Positions 7,301 through 16,328 of a DNA stretch of 32,599 nt are shown piece after piece. Location: contig JAUILJ010000001.1 of NCBI GenBank assembly GCA_030433055.1, forward strand, positions 1 to 32,599, in the 5' to 3' direction. The translations under genes and the position numbers were made by a program. Positions within the stretch are counted from its first letter, which is position 1; every line of letters begins with the position of its first letter. The notes beneath the pieces were generated by a model. The model was not told where the DNA came from. It did no database searches and saw nothing but the letters and a program-made list of their open reading frames with translations. This DNA comes from Polyangia bacterium (GTDB lineage: Bacteria; Myxococcota_A; Polyangia; Polyangiales; Polyangiaceae).

Positions 7301-8863
7301 GGGATCAGCGACGACCTCGTAGTCGAAGGTGTCTGGAATCGCTCCGCCATTGGTCATGGCCGTCAGACGAGCGCCGCGGCGCGGCTTGATCAGCTCGCCA
7401 ACCCGATCATAGAACAGGTGAGCACCGCGACGGCCGCGACGCGTGGTGAAGCCGTCCGCGAGCATTTCCAAGATCGCGTCGAACGTCTCACGCGGCAGAT
7501 CACGGTAGGGATGGGCGCGCTTGACCAGCTGATACAGCGCGTCGCTCTGCCACTCCTCTTCGGCTGCGACCGCCGCTACGAGTTGCTGGGCCAAGATATC
7601 GAGCGGCGCGATGGGGATCTGAACCTGGTCGAGCTCACCTCGCTCGAAGGCGTGCAGGAGCGCTACCTGTTCGACCAGCTCGTCGCGCGAGAGCGGGAAC
7701 ACTCGGCCCTTGGGCACGCCTCCCAGGCTATGACCCGCGCGGCCCACACGCTGGAGCAACGTTGCGATGCTCCTGGTGGAGCCGAGCTGGCACACCAGCT
7801 CGACCGCACCGACGTCGATACCCAGCTCGAGGCTCGCGGTGGCGACCAGAGCCGAGAGTTCCCCGGACTTCAAGCGTTGTTCCGCGCGAAAACGCTGCTC
7901 ACGAGAGAGCGAGCCATGATGTGAGGTGACCTTGTCGTCACCCAGCCTGGTCGCCAAGTGGCGTGTCACTCGCTCAGCCACGCGCCGGGTGTTGACGAAG
8001 ACCAGCGTGGTCTTGTGTTCGCCGATCAGCTCGGCGACGCGATCGTAGATCTCCTCCCAGACTTCTCCGGCCATGACGGCCTCGAGTGGGCTCGACGTCA
8101 CCTCGATGGCCAGGTCCAGGTGGCGCTTGTGTCCGGTATCCACGATATGGACAGCCCGGGGGCGGCCCCGGCTCTCCTCACCCCCCAAAAATTCGGCGAC
8201 GCGCTCGATCGGCTTCTGCGTCGCTGAGAGGCCGACGCGCACGAACCCTGGCGCGAGCGCTTCGAGGCGCTCGATACTGAGCGCCAGATGGCTGCCCCGC
8301 TTGTCCCGCACCAGCGCGTGGATTTCGTCCACGATCAGCGTACGCACGCCCTTGAGCAGCTCCCGGCCGCCCTTGCTCGTCAGCAAAATGTAGAGCGACT
8401 CCGGTGTCGTGACCAACACGTGGGGCGGCTTCTTCAGCATGCGGGCGCGCTCGCTCGCCGCCGTGTCACCGGTGCGCACGCTCACCCGCAGAGCAACGTC
8501 TGGTAGGCCGCGCTGCCTCAGTTCCTCACGGATCCCTTCTAGCGGGAGCTGCAGGTTCTTTTCCACGTCGTTGCTGAGCGCCTTGAGCGGCGACACGTAC
8601 AGCACGTAGCAGCGCTCTTCGAGCTCAGACTGGAGGCCAAGCTCGATCAGCTCGTTGAGCGCCGAGAGGAACGCGGCGAGGGTCTTGCCGGACCCGGTGG
8701 GTGCGGCGATCAAGGTGTGCTCCCGCGAGGCGATCAAGGGCCACCCGGCCAGCTGTGGCGCGCTCGGTTCACCCAGCTCGCGTGAGAACCAGGCGCGCAC
8801 CGCGGGGTGAAACAACTCAGGAGCGCCGGGTCGCTGCGTCCGCTTGGCCATCCCAGGCAGCAT
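4370..8863 (-). CDS. lhr: Lhr-type ATP-dependent helicase, long form with C-terminal extension
   Basis: This is a 1497-residue superfamily 2 helicase, similar in size to full-length bacterial Lhr (E. coli about 1540). Motifs seen are APTGSGKT (54-61, ATP binding), DEIH (179-182), SAT (213-215), TASLELGID near 342 and QRVGRAGH (371-378). Beyond the helicase core are the Lhr winged-helix/beta-barrel core and a long C-terminal region ending in the typical [10 protein letters not shown] and [15 protein letters not shown] stretches. Lhr unwinds DNA or RNA:DNA hybrids 3' to 5' and is linked to DNA repair. Near residue ~1300 a low-complexity insert carries a duplicated FDSTAA. ATG at 8863 and at 8851 (MAKRTQ) are both possible starts; neither has a strong ribosome binding site. 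It precedes the photoreceptor gene on the same strand. Confidence 0.93.
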   Translation of the reverse strand: MLPGMAKRTQRPGAPELFHPAVRAWFSRELGEPSAPQLAGWPLIASREHTLIAAPTGSGKTLAAFLSALNELIELGLQSELEERCYVLYVSPLKALSNDVEKNLQLPLEGIREELRQRGLPDVALRVSVRTGDTAASERARMLKKPPHVLVTTPESLYILLTSKGGRELLKGVRTLIVDEIHALVRDKRGSHLALSIERLEALAPGFVRVGLSATQKPIERVAEFLGGEESRGRPRAVHIVDTGHKRHLDLAIEVTSSPLEAVMAGEVWEEIYDRVAELIGEHKTTLVFVNTRRVAERVTRHLATRLGDDKVTSHHGSLSREQRFRAEQRLKSGELSALVATASLELGIDVGAVELVCQLGSTRSIATLLQRVGRAGHSLGGVPKGRVFPLSRDELVEQVALLHAFERGELDQVQIPIAPLDILAQQLVAAVAAEEEWQSDALYQLVKRAHPYRDLPRETFDAILEMLADGFTTRRGRRGAHLFYDRVGELIKPRRGARLTAMTNGGAIPDTFDYEVVADPGGYFVGTINEDFAIESMAGDIFQLGNASWRIVKVEPGRVRVEDAKGLPPSIPFWLGEAPARTDELSLAVSRLRAQVDEDLCALAGGPPSAEALAALSERYTSAAVPRAAASQFIEYLAAAYQALGCLPTQDTLVLERFFDESGGMQLVLHAPFGGRVNRAWGLSLRKRFCQRFNFELQAAATEDALILSLGPTHSFPLEEVFSYLHPNTVRPLLIQALLVAPMFETRWRWNATRSLAISRFRGGSRVPPRLQRMNAADLLTLVFPDQVACQENLAGPREVPDHPLVQQTVSDCLVEAMDVQAFEALLGQVVGGHKRLIARDLTEPSPLSLEILSARPYAFLDDAPLEERRTQAVSARRWLSPAQASELGALDPEAILRVQDEAWPNVRDQDELADALQVLGVVRHESADELGWLDGLRALGASGRAARLALPDGQSVWAAVERLAELRRLYAGAKESPTLEIPKKLVPQIERTPEEILVELVRGQVECRGPVRTPRLAQELGLEAPQVEVALLTLETEGFVLRGRFTAADATLEAGGTEWCERGLLARIHRYTLARLRSEIEPVPQTDFMRFLLRWQRVEPGHQGSGPDALAQVLDQLEGFEAPAAAWEHEILPARIADYDPAWLDLLCLSGRVTWLRRTPPAAQAGARRGKPAPVRATPVALVSRTNLGVWCAESTLPNSEGKGTNDAPELSPAAARIREVLRQAGACFFMDLMGRSGLLRTQVEEGLAELVALGLANSDSFAGLRALIVPAAQRGQAHRRHGRRAGQGMELGGRWSLFDSTAAFDSTAACTPQPASRNTVSTDTAGIQMEQVARRLLVRWGVVFRRLLERESALPPWRDLVRVLRRLEARGEIRGGRFVAGFSGEQYALPEAVSQLRALRRENAEPELVSISAADPLNLRGLTVAGERVPALLTNRVCFRGGDVVGTKQGRAIQVIEAEEGWSIRQVLVRTGGAARRVGESSVGWRGNRASTAH
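4929..4964. repeat. 18-bp tandem duplication inside lhr
   Basis: The 18-bp unit gctgcggtggaatcaaac at 4929-4946 is repeated at 4947-4964 with only the last base differing. It is in frame and encodes the duplicated FDSTAA in the low-complexity linker of the Lhr C-terminal region. This looks like a recent slippage event. Confidence 0.85.
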
Positions 8864-8978
8864 GGCGCTCGGTTGCCGCGGGATCCAGCCAAGCGGAGTC
8901 GCTTGACGCGGCCTCCTGACACCCCGTTGGCAAAAGCCTCTTGCTCATTGTTGGTCTGGGCGCTGCAATGGCCGCCCT

Positions 8979-9530
8979 ATGGCGCACTATGAAGCCGGCC
9001 CCGGGGATCTGGAGCTGATCGTCGAGACGTTCAGTGAAGGGATTGGGGCGCGCATGGCCTACGACGTCAGCGTCCGCTGTTCGGAGCTGAACGTCTCAGC
9101 CGACGTGGACCCGAGCCAGCCGGAGTCGCTGAGCGGTAGCGTCGAAATCCCCATCGCCGCGTTCGTGGCCCACGCCCTGCATCGCAACAAGTCGCGGCGG
9201 CCTGCGGAGCTGAGCAGCTCCGACGCACGACAGATCGGCGAGAAGAGCAGGGACAAACTGCGAGAGGCGTTCGGCTCCCACATTCGCCTGAAGCTGACGG
9301 CCGAACGCCGTGCGGGCGAAGCGGTGGTGCTCGCCGAGGTCGAAGGTGCGGGCACGACGCTGCGCCTGAACGTCAGCGCAACCCCCAAGGCCGACGCCCT
9401 GGAGCTGAGTGGCACGGGGGAAGCATCACTGAGCCGACTCGGCGTGCCCAAGGTCAAGGCACCGCTGGGACTCATGGTGGTGGCCGATCGCGTGCAGCTG
9501 AAGCTGAGCGGGCGACTCCGCCAGGCCTGA
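8979..9530 (+). CDS. YceI-like domain protein
   Basis: This 183-residue protein opens AHYEAGPGDLELIVETFSEG and continues with GARMAYDVSVRCSELNVSADV. The pattern resembles YceI-family lipocalin-like barrels (a start like Y-x-x-GP, then G-x-x-A-x-x-x-H/Y-D and alternating beta strands with a helical insert at ~55-95). YceI barrels bind isoprenoid or amide lipids. No signal peptide is visible, unlike secreted YceI, so a cytoplasmic variant is likely. The ATPase gene follows 39 bp later on the same strand, so the two may form an operon. Family assignment is by pattern only and is moderate; the ligand is unknown. Confidence 0.65.
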   Translation: MAHYEAGPGDLELIVETFSEGIGARMAYDVSVRCSELNVSADVDPSQPESLSGSVEIPIAAFVAHALHRNKSRRPAELSSSDARQIGEKSRDKLREAFGSHIRLKLTAERRAGEAVVLAEVEGAGTTLRLNVSATPKADALELSGTGEASLSRLGVPKVKAPLGLMVVADRVQLKLSGRLRQA

Positions 9531-9569
9531 GCATACGGCGGGGCCCCGCGTCTGCTAGACTCGGACGCG

Positions 9570-10631
9570 ATGCACCTGCTCGGGCTGCGCATCGCTGGGC
9601 TCATGCCCTTTCGCGATATCGTCTTACCGTTCGTGGACGATAGCGGGGAGCCGCGCATGCTCACTGTACTGTATGGCGCCTCGGGTGTCGGCAAGACCAC
9701 GGTGATTCACGCCATCGGTTCGACGCGCCCGGGCTACGCCATCGCGCAGCCCAAGGCTGCCTCCATGGCACCGCCAGGCGCACAGGAATTACCATGGGCA
9801 AATGCCGACTGGCGCCTGGGTGACGATGACCCGGAGCGGCCTCATGCGCTGCGCATCTCCTCCCCTGGCGCAACGCTGTTCCAGGACCCGGAGACCGAGC
9901 TGCTGCGGCGGCGCGAGCAGGCGCTGTTCGACAAGATCGCGAAAGACCGCGGCTTCGTCTTCCTGGCGTTCGCCAGCACGCGCTGGTTCTCTCGCCAACC
10001 GCTCGTGCTCAGCTCGCCGTCGCGGGGGGTGGCGCGCTACGACGTTCGCACCCCACACAGTCTGGATGACGCGACTCGCAGTGATCTTTCTCGAGAGACC
10101 AAGCAGGCGCTCGCATACGCCGAGATCGGTTCCGCGCTGCAACGTGCGAGCGGCTCTCGCGTCGCAGCCCCCAAGCTCGAGATCCTGGGGGCCGCCATGC
10201 GCACAGCGGTCAACGGCGTCGTCAGCCTGACTGGGCACGTCTATCATGGCCTGGACCCGATGACGTTCGAGCCGTTGTTCTCGTCGCCCAGCGGGCAACG
10301 GCTGGCTTTCGACTCGCTGCCGAATCAGGCGCGCCACCTGGTCGCGTTCGCCGCACTGCCGACCCGGGCGCTGTGGGCAGCCTATCCTGGCTCGGACCCG
10401 CGTGTGAGCGAAGGCGTGGTGTGTATCGACGACGTCGACCTGCATCAGGACCGTGGGGCTCAGGCGCGCCTGCTGCCAGCGCTGCGCGCCGCGCTGCCCG
10501 GCGTGCAGTGGATCCTGACCACCTCTTCCTCCGAGGTCGCAGGCAGCGCCGACACGCGAGACGTGCTCGCGCTACGCTGGGACGACGATGAGGTGGCGCT
10601 CTACGCAGGCGTCGAGGCGCGAGTGCACTAG
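9570..10631 (+). CDS. ABC/RecF-type AAA ATP-binding protein
   Basis: This 353-residue protein starts with LLGLRIAGLMPFRDIVLPF, typical of the N-terminal strand of RecF/SMC-like ATPases. A Walker A, GASGVGKTT, follows at ~37-45 and a Walker B, GVVCIDDVDLHQD, at ~285. Next is a helix and WILTTSSSEVAG, which corresponds to the H-loop region of AAA_21/AAA_15 proteins, with S in place of the usual His. The middle (~90-260) has no coiled coil long enough for SMC. It is probably a cytoplasmic ATPase of the OLD/RecF-like group, whose members act on DNA or serve as defence or transport ATPases. No nuclease partner is next to it, and the upstream neighbour is the YceI-like gene. The specific role is unknown. 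Confidence 0.75.
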   Translation: MHLLGLRIAGLMPFRDIVLPFVDDSGEPRMLTVLYGASGVGKTTVIHAIGSTRPGYAIAQPKAASMAPPGAQELPWANADWRLGDDDPERPHALRISSPGATLFQDPETELLRRREQALFDKIAKDRGFVFLAFASTRWFSRQPLVLSSPSRGVARYDVRTPHSLDDATRSDLSRETKQALAYAEIGSALQRASGSRVAAPKLEILGAAMRTAVNGVVSLTGHVYHGLDPMTFEPLFSSPSGQRLAFDSLPNQARHLVAFAALPTRALWAAYPGSDPRVSEGVVCIDDVDLHQDRGAQARLLPALRAALPGVQWILTTSSSEVAGSADTRDVLALRWDDDEVALYAGVEARVH

Positions 10632-10867
10632 CGCCAGGGGCGGCAGATGCTGGGACTTTTCCCGCTCTTTTCTGCAAACGGCAGAACATGAGCACCCCCA
10701 GCTGATCGGTTCTCTGCCCCTTGGATCACATCCCTACGACCCCCGTGGCCGCATGGCGCGCACGGGCCGGGACGGTTGCGATCGCCGCGCATTCCCGTGC
10801 GGCACTAACTGACACGCGTCTTCCGACGCGTGCGCTGGCTTCGGCTCGAAGCCTGTTGGAGAGGTGT

Positions 10868-11587
10868 ATGCGACGACTTGCAGTGGGTGTGATGGTGCTG
10901 ATTGCCGTGGGCTGTAATCAGATCGAGGAGGGCACGGGAGGGTCCAGCCAGCGCTCGGAGGGCGAGCCGCCTGACAGCGCAGGCTACGGTGGCGGGTACG
11001 CCACCGGTGGTATGCCCGCCTACGGTGGCGACTCCGCAGGGGGGAGCTACGCGACGGGAGGTGGACCGAGCCATGCCGGCGAGTGCAGTGGCGGATCCGG
11101 ATATGGCGGAGACAGCGGATGGGGAGGCGACGCGGGTGACTCTGGCTGGGGAGGCTCGGGTCAGGCGGGAGACTCCGGATGGGGCGGCTCCGGAACGGGC
11201 GGAGATCCCGGATGGGGTGGCTCGGGTCAGGCGGGAGACTCCGGATGGGGTGGCACCGGACAAGGCGGCGACCCGGGATGGGGTGGCACCGGACAAGGCG
11301 GCGACCCGGGATGGGGTGGCACCGGACAAGGCGGCGGATGTCCGGATCCCGGAGGCAACGCTGGAGCAGGTGGCGGTTGCGCAGGCACGCCTTGCGACCA
11401 GGACTACGTGGACTGCATGAACGCTGGGGCGCCTCCGGAAGTCTGCGAACCCCTGCTAGAGGAGTGTACGGGCCCTGCACCTGAGCCGGCCGACCCGTGC
11501 CAAACCGAGCTAGACGAATGCCTGCATTTCCTCCCGGATTCTCCCGAGGCGTGCTGGCAGCGTTACGACTACTGCCTGGGTCAGTGA
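10868..11587 (+). CDS. Glycine-rich repeat lipoprotein with Cys-rich C-terminus
   Basis: The ORF track starts at 10721, but the better start is ATG 10868, preceded by GGAGAGG and followed by a lipoprotein signal (MRRLAVGVMVLIAVGC, lipobox AVGC). The mature 239-residue precursor then has a Gly/Ser/Tyr/Trp-rich region with ~11-residue repeats (GWGGTGQGGDP and variants, about residues 83-156). It ends in a Cys-rich tail with several CxxxxxxxC-type spacings (residues ~172-238). Such proteins are common and unassigned in Myxococcota, and are probably outer-membrane or surface anchored. The coding frame overlaps the convergent miaE gene by 7 bp at the stops. No enzymatic motif is seen. Confidence 0.82.
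   Translation: MRRLAVGVMVLIAVGCNQIEEGTGGSSQRSEGEPPDSAGYGGGYATGGMPAYGGDSAGGSYATGGGPSHAGECSGGSGYGGDSGWGGDAGDSGWGGSGQAGDSGWGGSGTGGDPGWGGSGQAGDSGWGGTGQGGDPGWGGTGQGGDPGWGGTGQGGGCPDPGGNAGAGGGCAGTPCDQDYVDCMNAGAPPEVCEPLLEECTGPAPEPADPCQTELDECLHFLPDSPEACWQRYDYCLGQ
11117..11337 (+). repeat. 33-bp in-frame tandem repeats in lipoprotein gene
   Basis: Units of 33 bp beginning ggatggggtggcaccggaca encode GWGGTGQGGDP. The last three copies are nearly identical at DNA level, while earlier copies are shorter or diverged (GDSGWGGSGQA, GDSGWGGSGTG). The gradient of identity implies expansion by slippage or unequal recombination near the 3' end of the array. Confidence 0.85.
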
Positions 11588-12153
11588 AGTCGCGCGTGGA
11601 GCGGCTGTAGGTCGAGGATCTGAGCTTCCGCATCCAGGAAGTAGCTCGAACGCTCCTGAATCGCAGTATCCGAAAAGTAGAGGCGCGCCAGACGGAAGAA
11701 GAGCCCGTGATGGCGCGCCTCTGCACGCGTCAGCTGCACGTAGACTTCCCTGAGCTCCCCCTCCGGTAGTGCATCACGCACCAGGCCCATGCGCTCGCAA
11801 CCGCGGGCTTCCACGACGCCAGCCACGATCAACATGTCGAGCAGGCGCTCCTCACGGCCCGTGCGCACGAGCTTTCGCAAGGCTCCAACGTACTCGTCTT
11901 GGTAGTCGTTGGCGAAGCTCAAGCCGCGCGCCCGCAGCACGCGATACATCACGTGAAAGTGCTCCAGCTCCTCACGGGAAAACGCGATCAGCTCATCGAG
12001 CATCTCGTGGCGATCTGGGTAGCGTACGACGAAGCTCATACCCAGCGCCGACGCCTTGCGTTCACACGCGGCATGATCCACGAGGAAAGAGTCGAGGTCC
12101 TCCATCACGGCCTTCAGCCACTCAGCGCGGGACGGCGCGCGAAGCTCGAACAT
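11581..12153 (-). CDS. miaE: tRNA-(ms2io6A)-hydroxylase MiaE
   Basis: This 190-residue protein matches MiaE in length and pattern. It is a ferritin-like helical bundle with a diiron site: EELEHFHVMY (ExxH) near 81-90, EARGCERM near 113, and EARHHGLF (ExxH) near 146. MiaE hydroxylates the isopentenyl group of ms2i6A37 next to the anticodon in an oxygen-dependent step. The ATG at 12153 directly follows the TGA of the upstream phosphoesterase gene (TGAATG, zero gap), so translation is probably coupled. Its stop overlaps the convergent lipoprotein gene by 7 bp. Confidence 0.93.
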   Translation of the reverse strand: MFELRAPSRAEWLKAVMEDLDSFLVDHAACERKASALGMSFVVRYPDRHEMLDELIAFSREELEHFHVMYRVLRARGLSFANDYQDEYVGALRKLVRTGREERLLDMLIVAGVVEARGCERMGLVRDALPEGELREVYVQLTRAEARHHGLFFRLARLYFSDTAIQERSSYFLDAEAQILDLQPLHARLH

Positions 12154-13380
12154 TCAGCTCGCCTCGGGGGGATGCACGCACAGCACGCTCTCCTCCGAGG
12201 GCACGCCGATGCGCAGCGGGAAGCCGTAGTGACCCGTTCCGCGGTGCACGTAGAGGCGATCCAAGCCTCGCGCCCACAGGCCGTGATCGGGAATACGGCT
12301 GAAGAGCGCAAGCATGGTGTGCGGCAATCCAAGGCTCAGGAGCCCAACCTGGCCGCCGTGAGTGTGCCCGGACAGCACGAGGTCCGCCTCACCCGGCGCC
12401 AGGTGAACGAACGCGCCGGGGTCATGCAGCAGCACCACCCGCAGCGCCCCGGGCACGCGAGGATGCGCCTCGCACGTCACCTGCATGCGCTCACGTCGCC
12501 CGCGGAACGCGTAGTCGATGCCGAGGATCTGCACGGGGCCCACCGGCGTATCGACGACTCGAGCGTCGTCGATCAACAGCTCCGCCCCGACGTGCTGCAG
12601 CGCGCGCGCCACCGTCCCCGGAGCCTCCAAGTCGTGATTGCCACGGCACGCGAAGACTCGACCGGGCAGCGCGTTCAGCGGCTCGAGCGCGGCACCCAGC
12701 AAGCTCGGATCGGCCTGGGACTCCATGGTCAAGAAGTCTCCCGTGAGCAACACCAGATCCGGCTGCCGTGCCACGGCCCGCTCCGCGATGCGCCTCAACC
12801 GTTCGACGCTCATGAACGGGCCGAGGTGGGGGTCGGTGATCTGGACGATGCGCAGCGGGCGACCACTCAGCGCCTTATTTTCCACCCGGATTCTTTTCAG
12901 GGCCGGGTCTCCCTCACCAACGCTCGCTAGATGGCCACCGAAACGGCCCGCCCGGATGTGAACCTCCGTCTCCCGTGTTCGCAGTGACTGAACCAGACCA
13001 AACGCCCCGACCAGGTACGGCAGCCACACGCCGGGCACGTTCCAGCCGAGCGCGAAGGCGATCGCCCACGGGAACGTGAATAGGGTGCTCGCTGCGAACC
13101 ACGACCCTGGCAGGCTGACCAGCAGTCGGTAGCCAATGGGCATGAGCCGAGGCCAGATCAACAGCACCGCCTGCACGAAGACCATGGCGTGGAGATAGAC
13201 GAAGAGGTACCGCAGCGCCGGGATCTCCGGCAGCCGCGAATAGACCGCTATCGCCATCAGGTTGTGCAAGGCGATCACTACCCCGCGGAAAACCGCATAG
13301 GGGCGTGACCGCAGCCACCAGGCGCTCAGCACGACCAGCGCCCAAGCAATCCACGACAGCGTCGTGAAGCTCCAGCTCAC
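12154..13380 (-). CDS. Membrane-anchored calcineurin-like metallophosphoesterase
   Basis: This 408-residue protein has an N-terminal membrane part (about residues 1-130) with roughly four hydrophobic segments, including SWIAWALVVLSAWWL, YLFVYLHAMVFVQAVLLIW and STLFTFPWAIAFALGW. The C-terminal catalytic domain carries the metallophosphoesterase motifs in order: ITDPHLG, LTGDFLT, GNHDLEA, VLLHDP and SGHTHGGQVG. These ligands build a dinuclear metal site. The overall plan matches YaeI/YkuE-type membrane phosphoesterases, whose substrates are mostly lipid or nucleotide phosphates. The start is GTG 13380 with GGAG 7 nt upstream. Its stop abuts the miaE start, so the two are one operon, although no functional link is known. 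Confidence 0.88.
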   Translation of the reverse strand: MSWSFTTLSWIAWALVVLSAWWLRSRPYAVFRGVVIALHNLMAIAVYSRLPEIPALRYLFVYLHAMVFVQAVLLIWPRLMPIGYRLLVSLPGSWFAASTLFTFPWAIAFALGWNVPGVWLPYLVGAFGLVQSLRTRETEVHIRAGRFGGHLASVGEGDPALKRIRVENKALSGRPLRIVQITDPHLGPFMSVERLRRIAERAVARQPDLVLLTGDFLTMESQADPSLLGAALEPLNALPGRVFACRGNHDLEAPGTVARALQHVGAELLIDDARVVDTPVGPVQILGIDYAFRGRRERMQVTCEAHPRVPGALRVVLLHDPGAFVHLAPGEADLVLSGHTHGGQVGLLSLGLPHTMLALFSRIPDHGLWARGLDRLYVHRGTGHYGFPLRIGVPSEESVLCVHPPEAS

Positions 13381-13606
13381 GCGCCGGCTCCAGCGACCGA
13401 GTTCGTCACGGCCGACCGAGTCACAGCGGACACGAAGGGCCAGCCTGGGGAGAGTCGTGAGCGCTTCACCGAACAGCTTCTGGGGCTGATCGGCCCAGAT
13501 TGCAAGCCTGCGAGGCGCCAGAATCAGCCGCAGGTCGCTGCATTGCGCCCAGGAACGCAGCTGTCCAGCGGAGCAATTCGTGCACTGGTGCTAGGCTCCG
13601 CGGCCC

Positions 13607-14482
13607 ATGGACTACGTCGGCCGAATCTTCCGTCCGCCATCCGAAGCGCGCAGCCTGCTGCTCCAAGTCAGCGTCGGCTGCAGCCACAACCGTTGCGGCT
13701 ACTGCGATATGTATCGCGACAAGCGGTTCACGATAAAGCCGTGGGACGTGATCGAGCGTGACATCCAGGAAGCCCGGGCGCTGGGGCCGCGCTTCGAGAA
13801 GCTCTTCCTGTGCGATGGCGACGCGCTCATCTTGCCCACCAAGCGCCTGCTACAAATCCTCGAAGCAGTCGCCCGGGAGCTGCCCTGGATCCAGCGCGTA
13901 GGCGTCTATGGAGACACCCGGAGCGTCGGGCGCAAGAGCGTGGAGGAGCTCAAGGCGCTGCGCGAAGCAGGGCTTGGCATCGTCTACCACGGCTTCGAAT
14001 CCGGCGACGACGAAGTGCTCGAGTTGATCGACAAGGGCGGCACCCGAGCGGAGTGTATTGCCACCGCGGAAAAGCTAACCGCCGCAGGCATCTCCCACTC
14101 CGTCATGATTCTGCTCGGGGTTGGGGGTGAGGAGCTCTCGGAGCAACACGCCAGGAACACCGCCTCTCTGCTCACCGAGATGGACCCGCCGTATGCGGGC
14201 GCGCTCACGACCACTCTCGTCCCCGGCACCCCACTGTTCGAGGCCGCCCAGCGAGGCGAGTTTCGTCTTCCGGGCAAATTTCGCATGCTGCAGGAGCTGC
14301 GCACCATCGTCGCGGAGAGCAACCTCACCGCTTGCCGCTTCTCGTCGAACCACGCGAGCAACTATCTGCCTATCAAGAGCGAACTGCCCCGGGACAAGGC
14401 CGAGGTCGTACGCATCCTCGACGCCGTGATCGCCAGAGGTGACGAGGGCCTGCTGAAACCAGAAGCATTCCGAGGTCTCTAG
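13607..14482 (+). CDS. Radical SAM protein
   Basis: This 291-residue protein has its [4Fe-4S] cluster motif near the N-terminus as VSVGCSHNRCGYCDMYRDKR (C25, C30, C33). The spacing is Cx4Cx2C instead of the common Cx3Cx2C, a variant known in some COG1032-type radical SAM proteins. Later parts fit the TIM-barrel: YGDTRSVG near 104, LGIVYHGFESGDDEVLELI near 124-142 (the Elp3/HemN-like GxESG) and HSVMILLGVGGE near 165. No B12-binding or TRAM domain is present. It is probably cytoplasmic. Substrate unknown; no biosynthetic cluster surrounds it. Confidence 0.88.
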   Translation: MDYVGRIFRPPSEARSLLLQVSVGCSHNRCGYCDMYRDKRFTIKPWDVIERDIQEARALGPRFEKLFLCDGDALILPTKRLLQILEAVARELPWIQRVGVYGDTRSVGRKSVEELKALREAGLGIVYHGFESGDDEVLELIDKGGTRAECIATAEKLTAAGISHSVMILLGVGGEELSEQHARNTASLLTEMDPPYAGALTTTLVPGTPLFEAAQRGEFRLPGKFRMLQELRTIVAESNLTACRFSSNHASNYLPIKSELPRDKAEVVRILDAVIARGDEGLLKPEAFRGL

Positions 14483-14557
14483 CGAACGCTGGGTCAGGGC
14501 ACGAATCCGTTACACAGCTGTCGCCGCAAAGGCATGCGGGCTCGTTAGGAGCGCTGC

Positions 14558-16186
14558 ATGAGCCTCTCTCGCCGCAACTTTCTTCGGTCCACCGGTGCGC
14601 TCGGCGCCGCGTCCCTCCCCGTCTCGTGCAGCAGCGAAGACGCCGCGGAGGAGCGCGATCACCTCGACCAGTATGAGTACGACGGTCCCCTCGGACCGGA
14701 GCTGCTCTTTCAGCACGGCGTCGCGAGCGGCGATCCACTCCCGGACGCGATCATCCTCTGGACACGCGTTTCCCCAGAGAAACCTGATGAGGCGGTCGAG
14801 GTCTGGTGGGAGATTGGCACTGATCGCGCCTTCAACCAGCGCGTCGCGGTCGGCACCGTGATGGCGAACGCGGATCACGATTTCACGGTGAAAGTCGACG
14901 TCGAGGGGCTCAGGCCAGGCGCGACCTACTACTTTCGGTTCAAGTCACTGGGCCGAACATCCCCCGCGGGCAGGACCAAGACGGCGCCCAGTGGTGAAGT
15001 GAAGCGGCTTCGCTTCGGCGTGACCAGTTGCTCATCCCTGGCTCACGGCTACTTTCATTGCTACCGGGACCTGGCGAGGGAGCTGGACCTGGACGCCATC
15101 CTCCACCTGGGTGACTACATCTACGAGTACGGCAACGGGGAATACGGTGACGTGCGCAGCTACGAGCCGGAGCACGAGATCCTCACCCTCGAGGACTACC
15201 GGATGCGTCACGCCCAATACAAGCGCGACCCCGATCTCCAAGCCGTGCACCGGGAGCATCCATTCATCGCGGTGTGGGACGACCACGAGACCGCGGACAA
15301 CTCGTACGCTGACGGCGCGGAGAACCACGACCCGGCGACCGAGGGTGAGTGGGCGGCGCGAAAGGCTGCGGCCATTCAAGCTTACACCGAGTGGATGCCC
15401 ATCCGTGGCGGCGAAGACGGAAAGATCTTTCGGTCTTTCTCATACGGTAATTTAGCCGACCTGATCTTCCTGGACACCCGCCTGTGGGGACGAGACGAAC
15501 AGGACGGAAAGCTGCTGGGCGAAGCTCCCGTGGAGGAGCCGGGGCGAACGCTGCTCGGCGACGACCAAGAGACGTGGCTGGACGATCAGCTGAAGACGAG
15601 CCAGGCGCGGTGGCGGATCGTGGGGCAGCAGGTGATGATGGCGTTTCTCAAGACACAGGGCGCGCCCAACTCCGAGGGCGGTGGCACGCTCGTGAATCAC
15701 GATCAGTGGCAAGGCTACCCAGGTTCACAGCAGCGATTCATGTCCCTGCTCAAGGACAACCAGATCGACAACGTCGTGGTGCTCACCGGTGACATCCACA
15801 GCGGCTGGGGGTGTGATCTCACCCCCGATCCCAACAACCCCGATGCGTACGACCCCGCCTCCGGCAAGGGCTCGGTGGCGGTGGAGTTCGTGACCTCCGC
15901 CGTGACGTCCCCAGGGTTTCCGGCGGGAATCGACAATGTGGTGAAGCAGGCGCTCGGCGAGAACCCGCACATCAAGTACTCCAACGTTACTCAGCGCGGC
16001 TTCTTCCTGTTGGACCTCGACGCCCAGCGGGCCCAGGCGGCCTGGTACGTCTACGACGACATCGAGAGCCCCGACGGTGGCGTGAAGAGTCTCGACGCCG
16101 TCCTGGAGACCCAGAGCGGCGCCAACTTCCTGGTGCCCGCGGACGAGCCAGCAGATCCCAAGTCTGCGCCACCCGGTGCCCCCTGA
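14558..16186 (+). CDS. phoD: Tat-exported PhoD-like alkaline phosphatase/phosphodiesterase
   Basis: This 542-residue protein starts with a twin-arginine signal (SLSRRNFLRSTGALGAASL) followed by SCSS, so it is exported folded and may be lipid-modified at that Cys, though the -3 residue is Pro. A PhoD N-terminal Ig-like domain follows (FQHGVASGDPLPDAIILWTR near 48). The catalytic domain has RFGVTSCSS, LHLGDYIYEYG, AVWDDHETADNSYADGAENH and VLTGDIHSGWG, the metal ligands of PhoD (Fe3+/Ca2+). PhoD releases phosphate from mono- and diesters in the periplasm, including teichoic acid or phospholipid substrates. The ATG is supported by taggag 7 nt upstream. No Pho box was identified upstream. Confidence 0.92.
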   Translation: MSLSRRNFLRSTGALGAASLPVSCSSEDAAEERDHLDQYEYDGPLGPELLFQHGVASGDPLPDAIILWTRVSPEKPDEAVEVWWEIGTDRAFNQRVAVGTVMANADHDFTVKVDVEGLRPGATYYFRFKSLGRTSPAGRTKTAPSGEVKRLRFGVTSCSSLAHGYFHCYRDLARELDLDAILHLGDYIYEYGNGEYGDVRSYEPEHEILTLEDYRMRHAQYKRDPDLQAVHREHPFIAVWDDHETADNSYADGAENHDPATEGEWAARKAAAIQAYTEWMPIRGGEDGKIFRSFSYGNLADLIFLDTRLWGRDEQDGKLLGEAPVEEPGRTLLGDDQETWLDDQLKTSQARWRIVGQQVMMAFLKTQGAPNSEGGGTLVNHDQWQGYPGSQQRFMSLLKDNQIDNVVVLTGDIHSGWGCDLTPDPNNPDAYDPASGKGSVAVEFVTSAVTSPGFPAGIDNVVKQALGENPHIKYSNVTQRGFFLLDLDAQRAQAAWYVYDDIESPDGGVKSLDAVLETQSGANFLVPADEPADPKSAPPGAP

Positions 16187-16328
16187 TGGCGGAACAGTGG
16201 CGCAGAGCCACGAAGCGGCGTGGGGGCTCCAAATCGCTCCGCGACGGACCGAGATGTCCTGGCCGCTGCGTTGCGTCAGCCGACCTTCCTTGAGTCCTCG
16301 CCGCTCGTCGGTGTAAGCCAGGCGTCGC

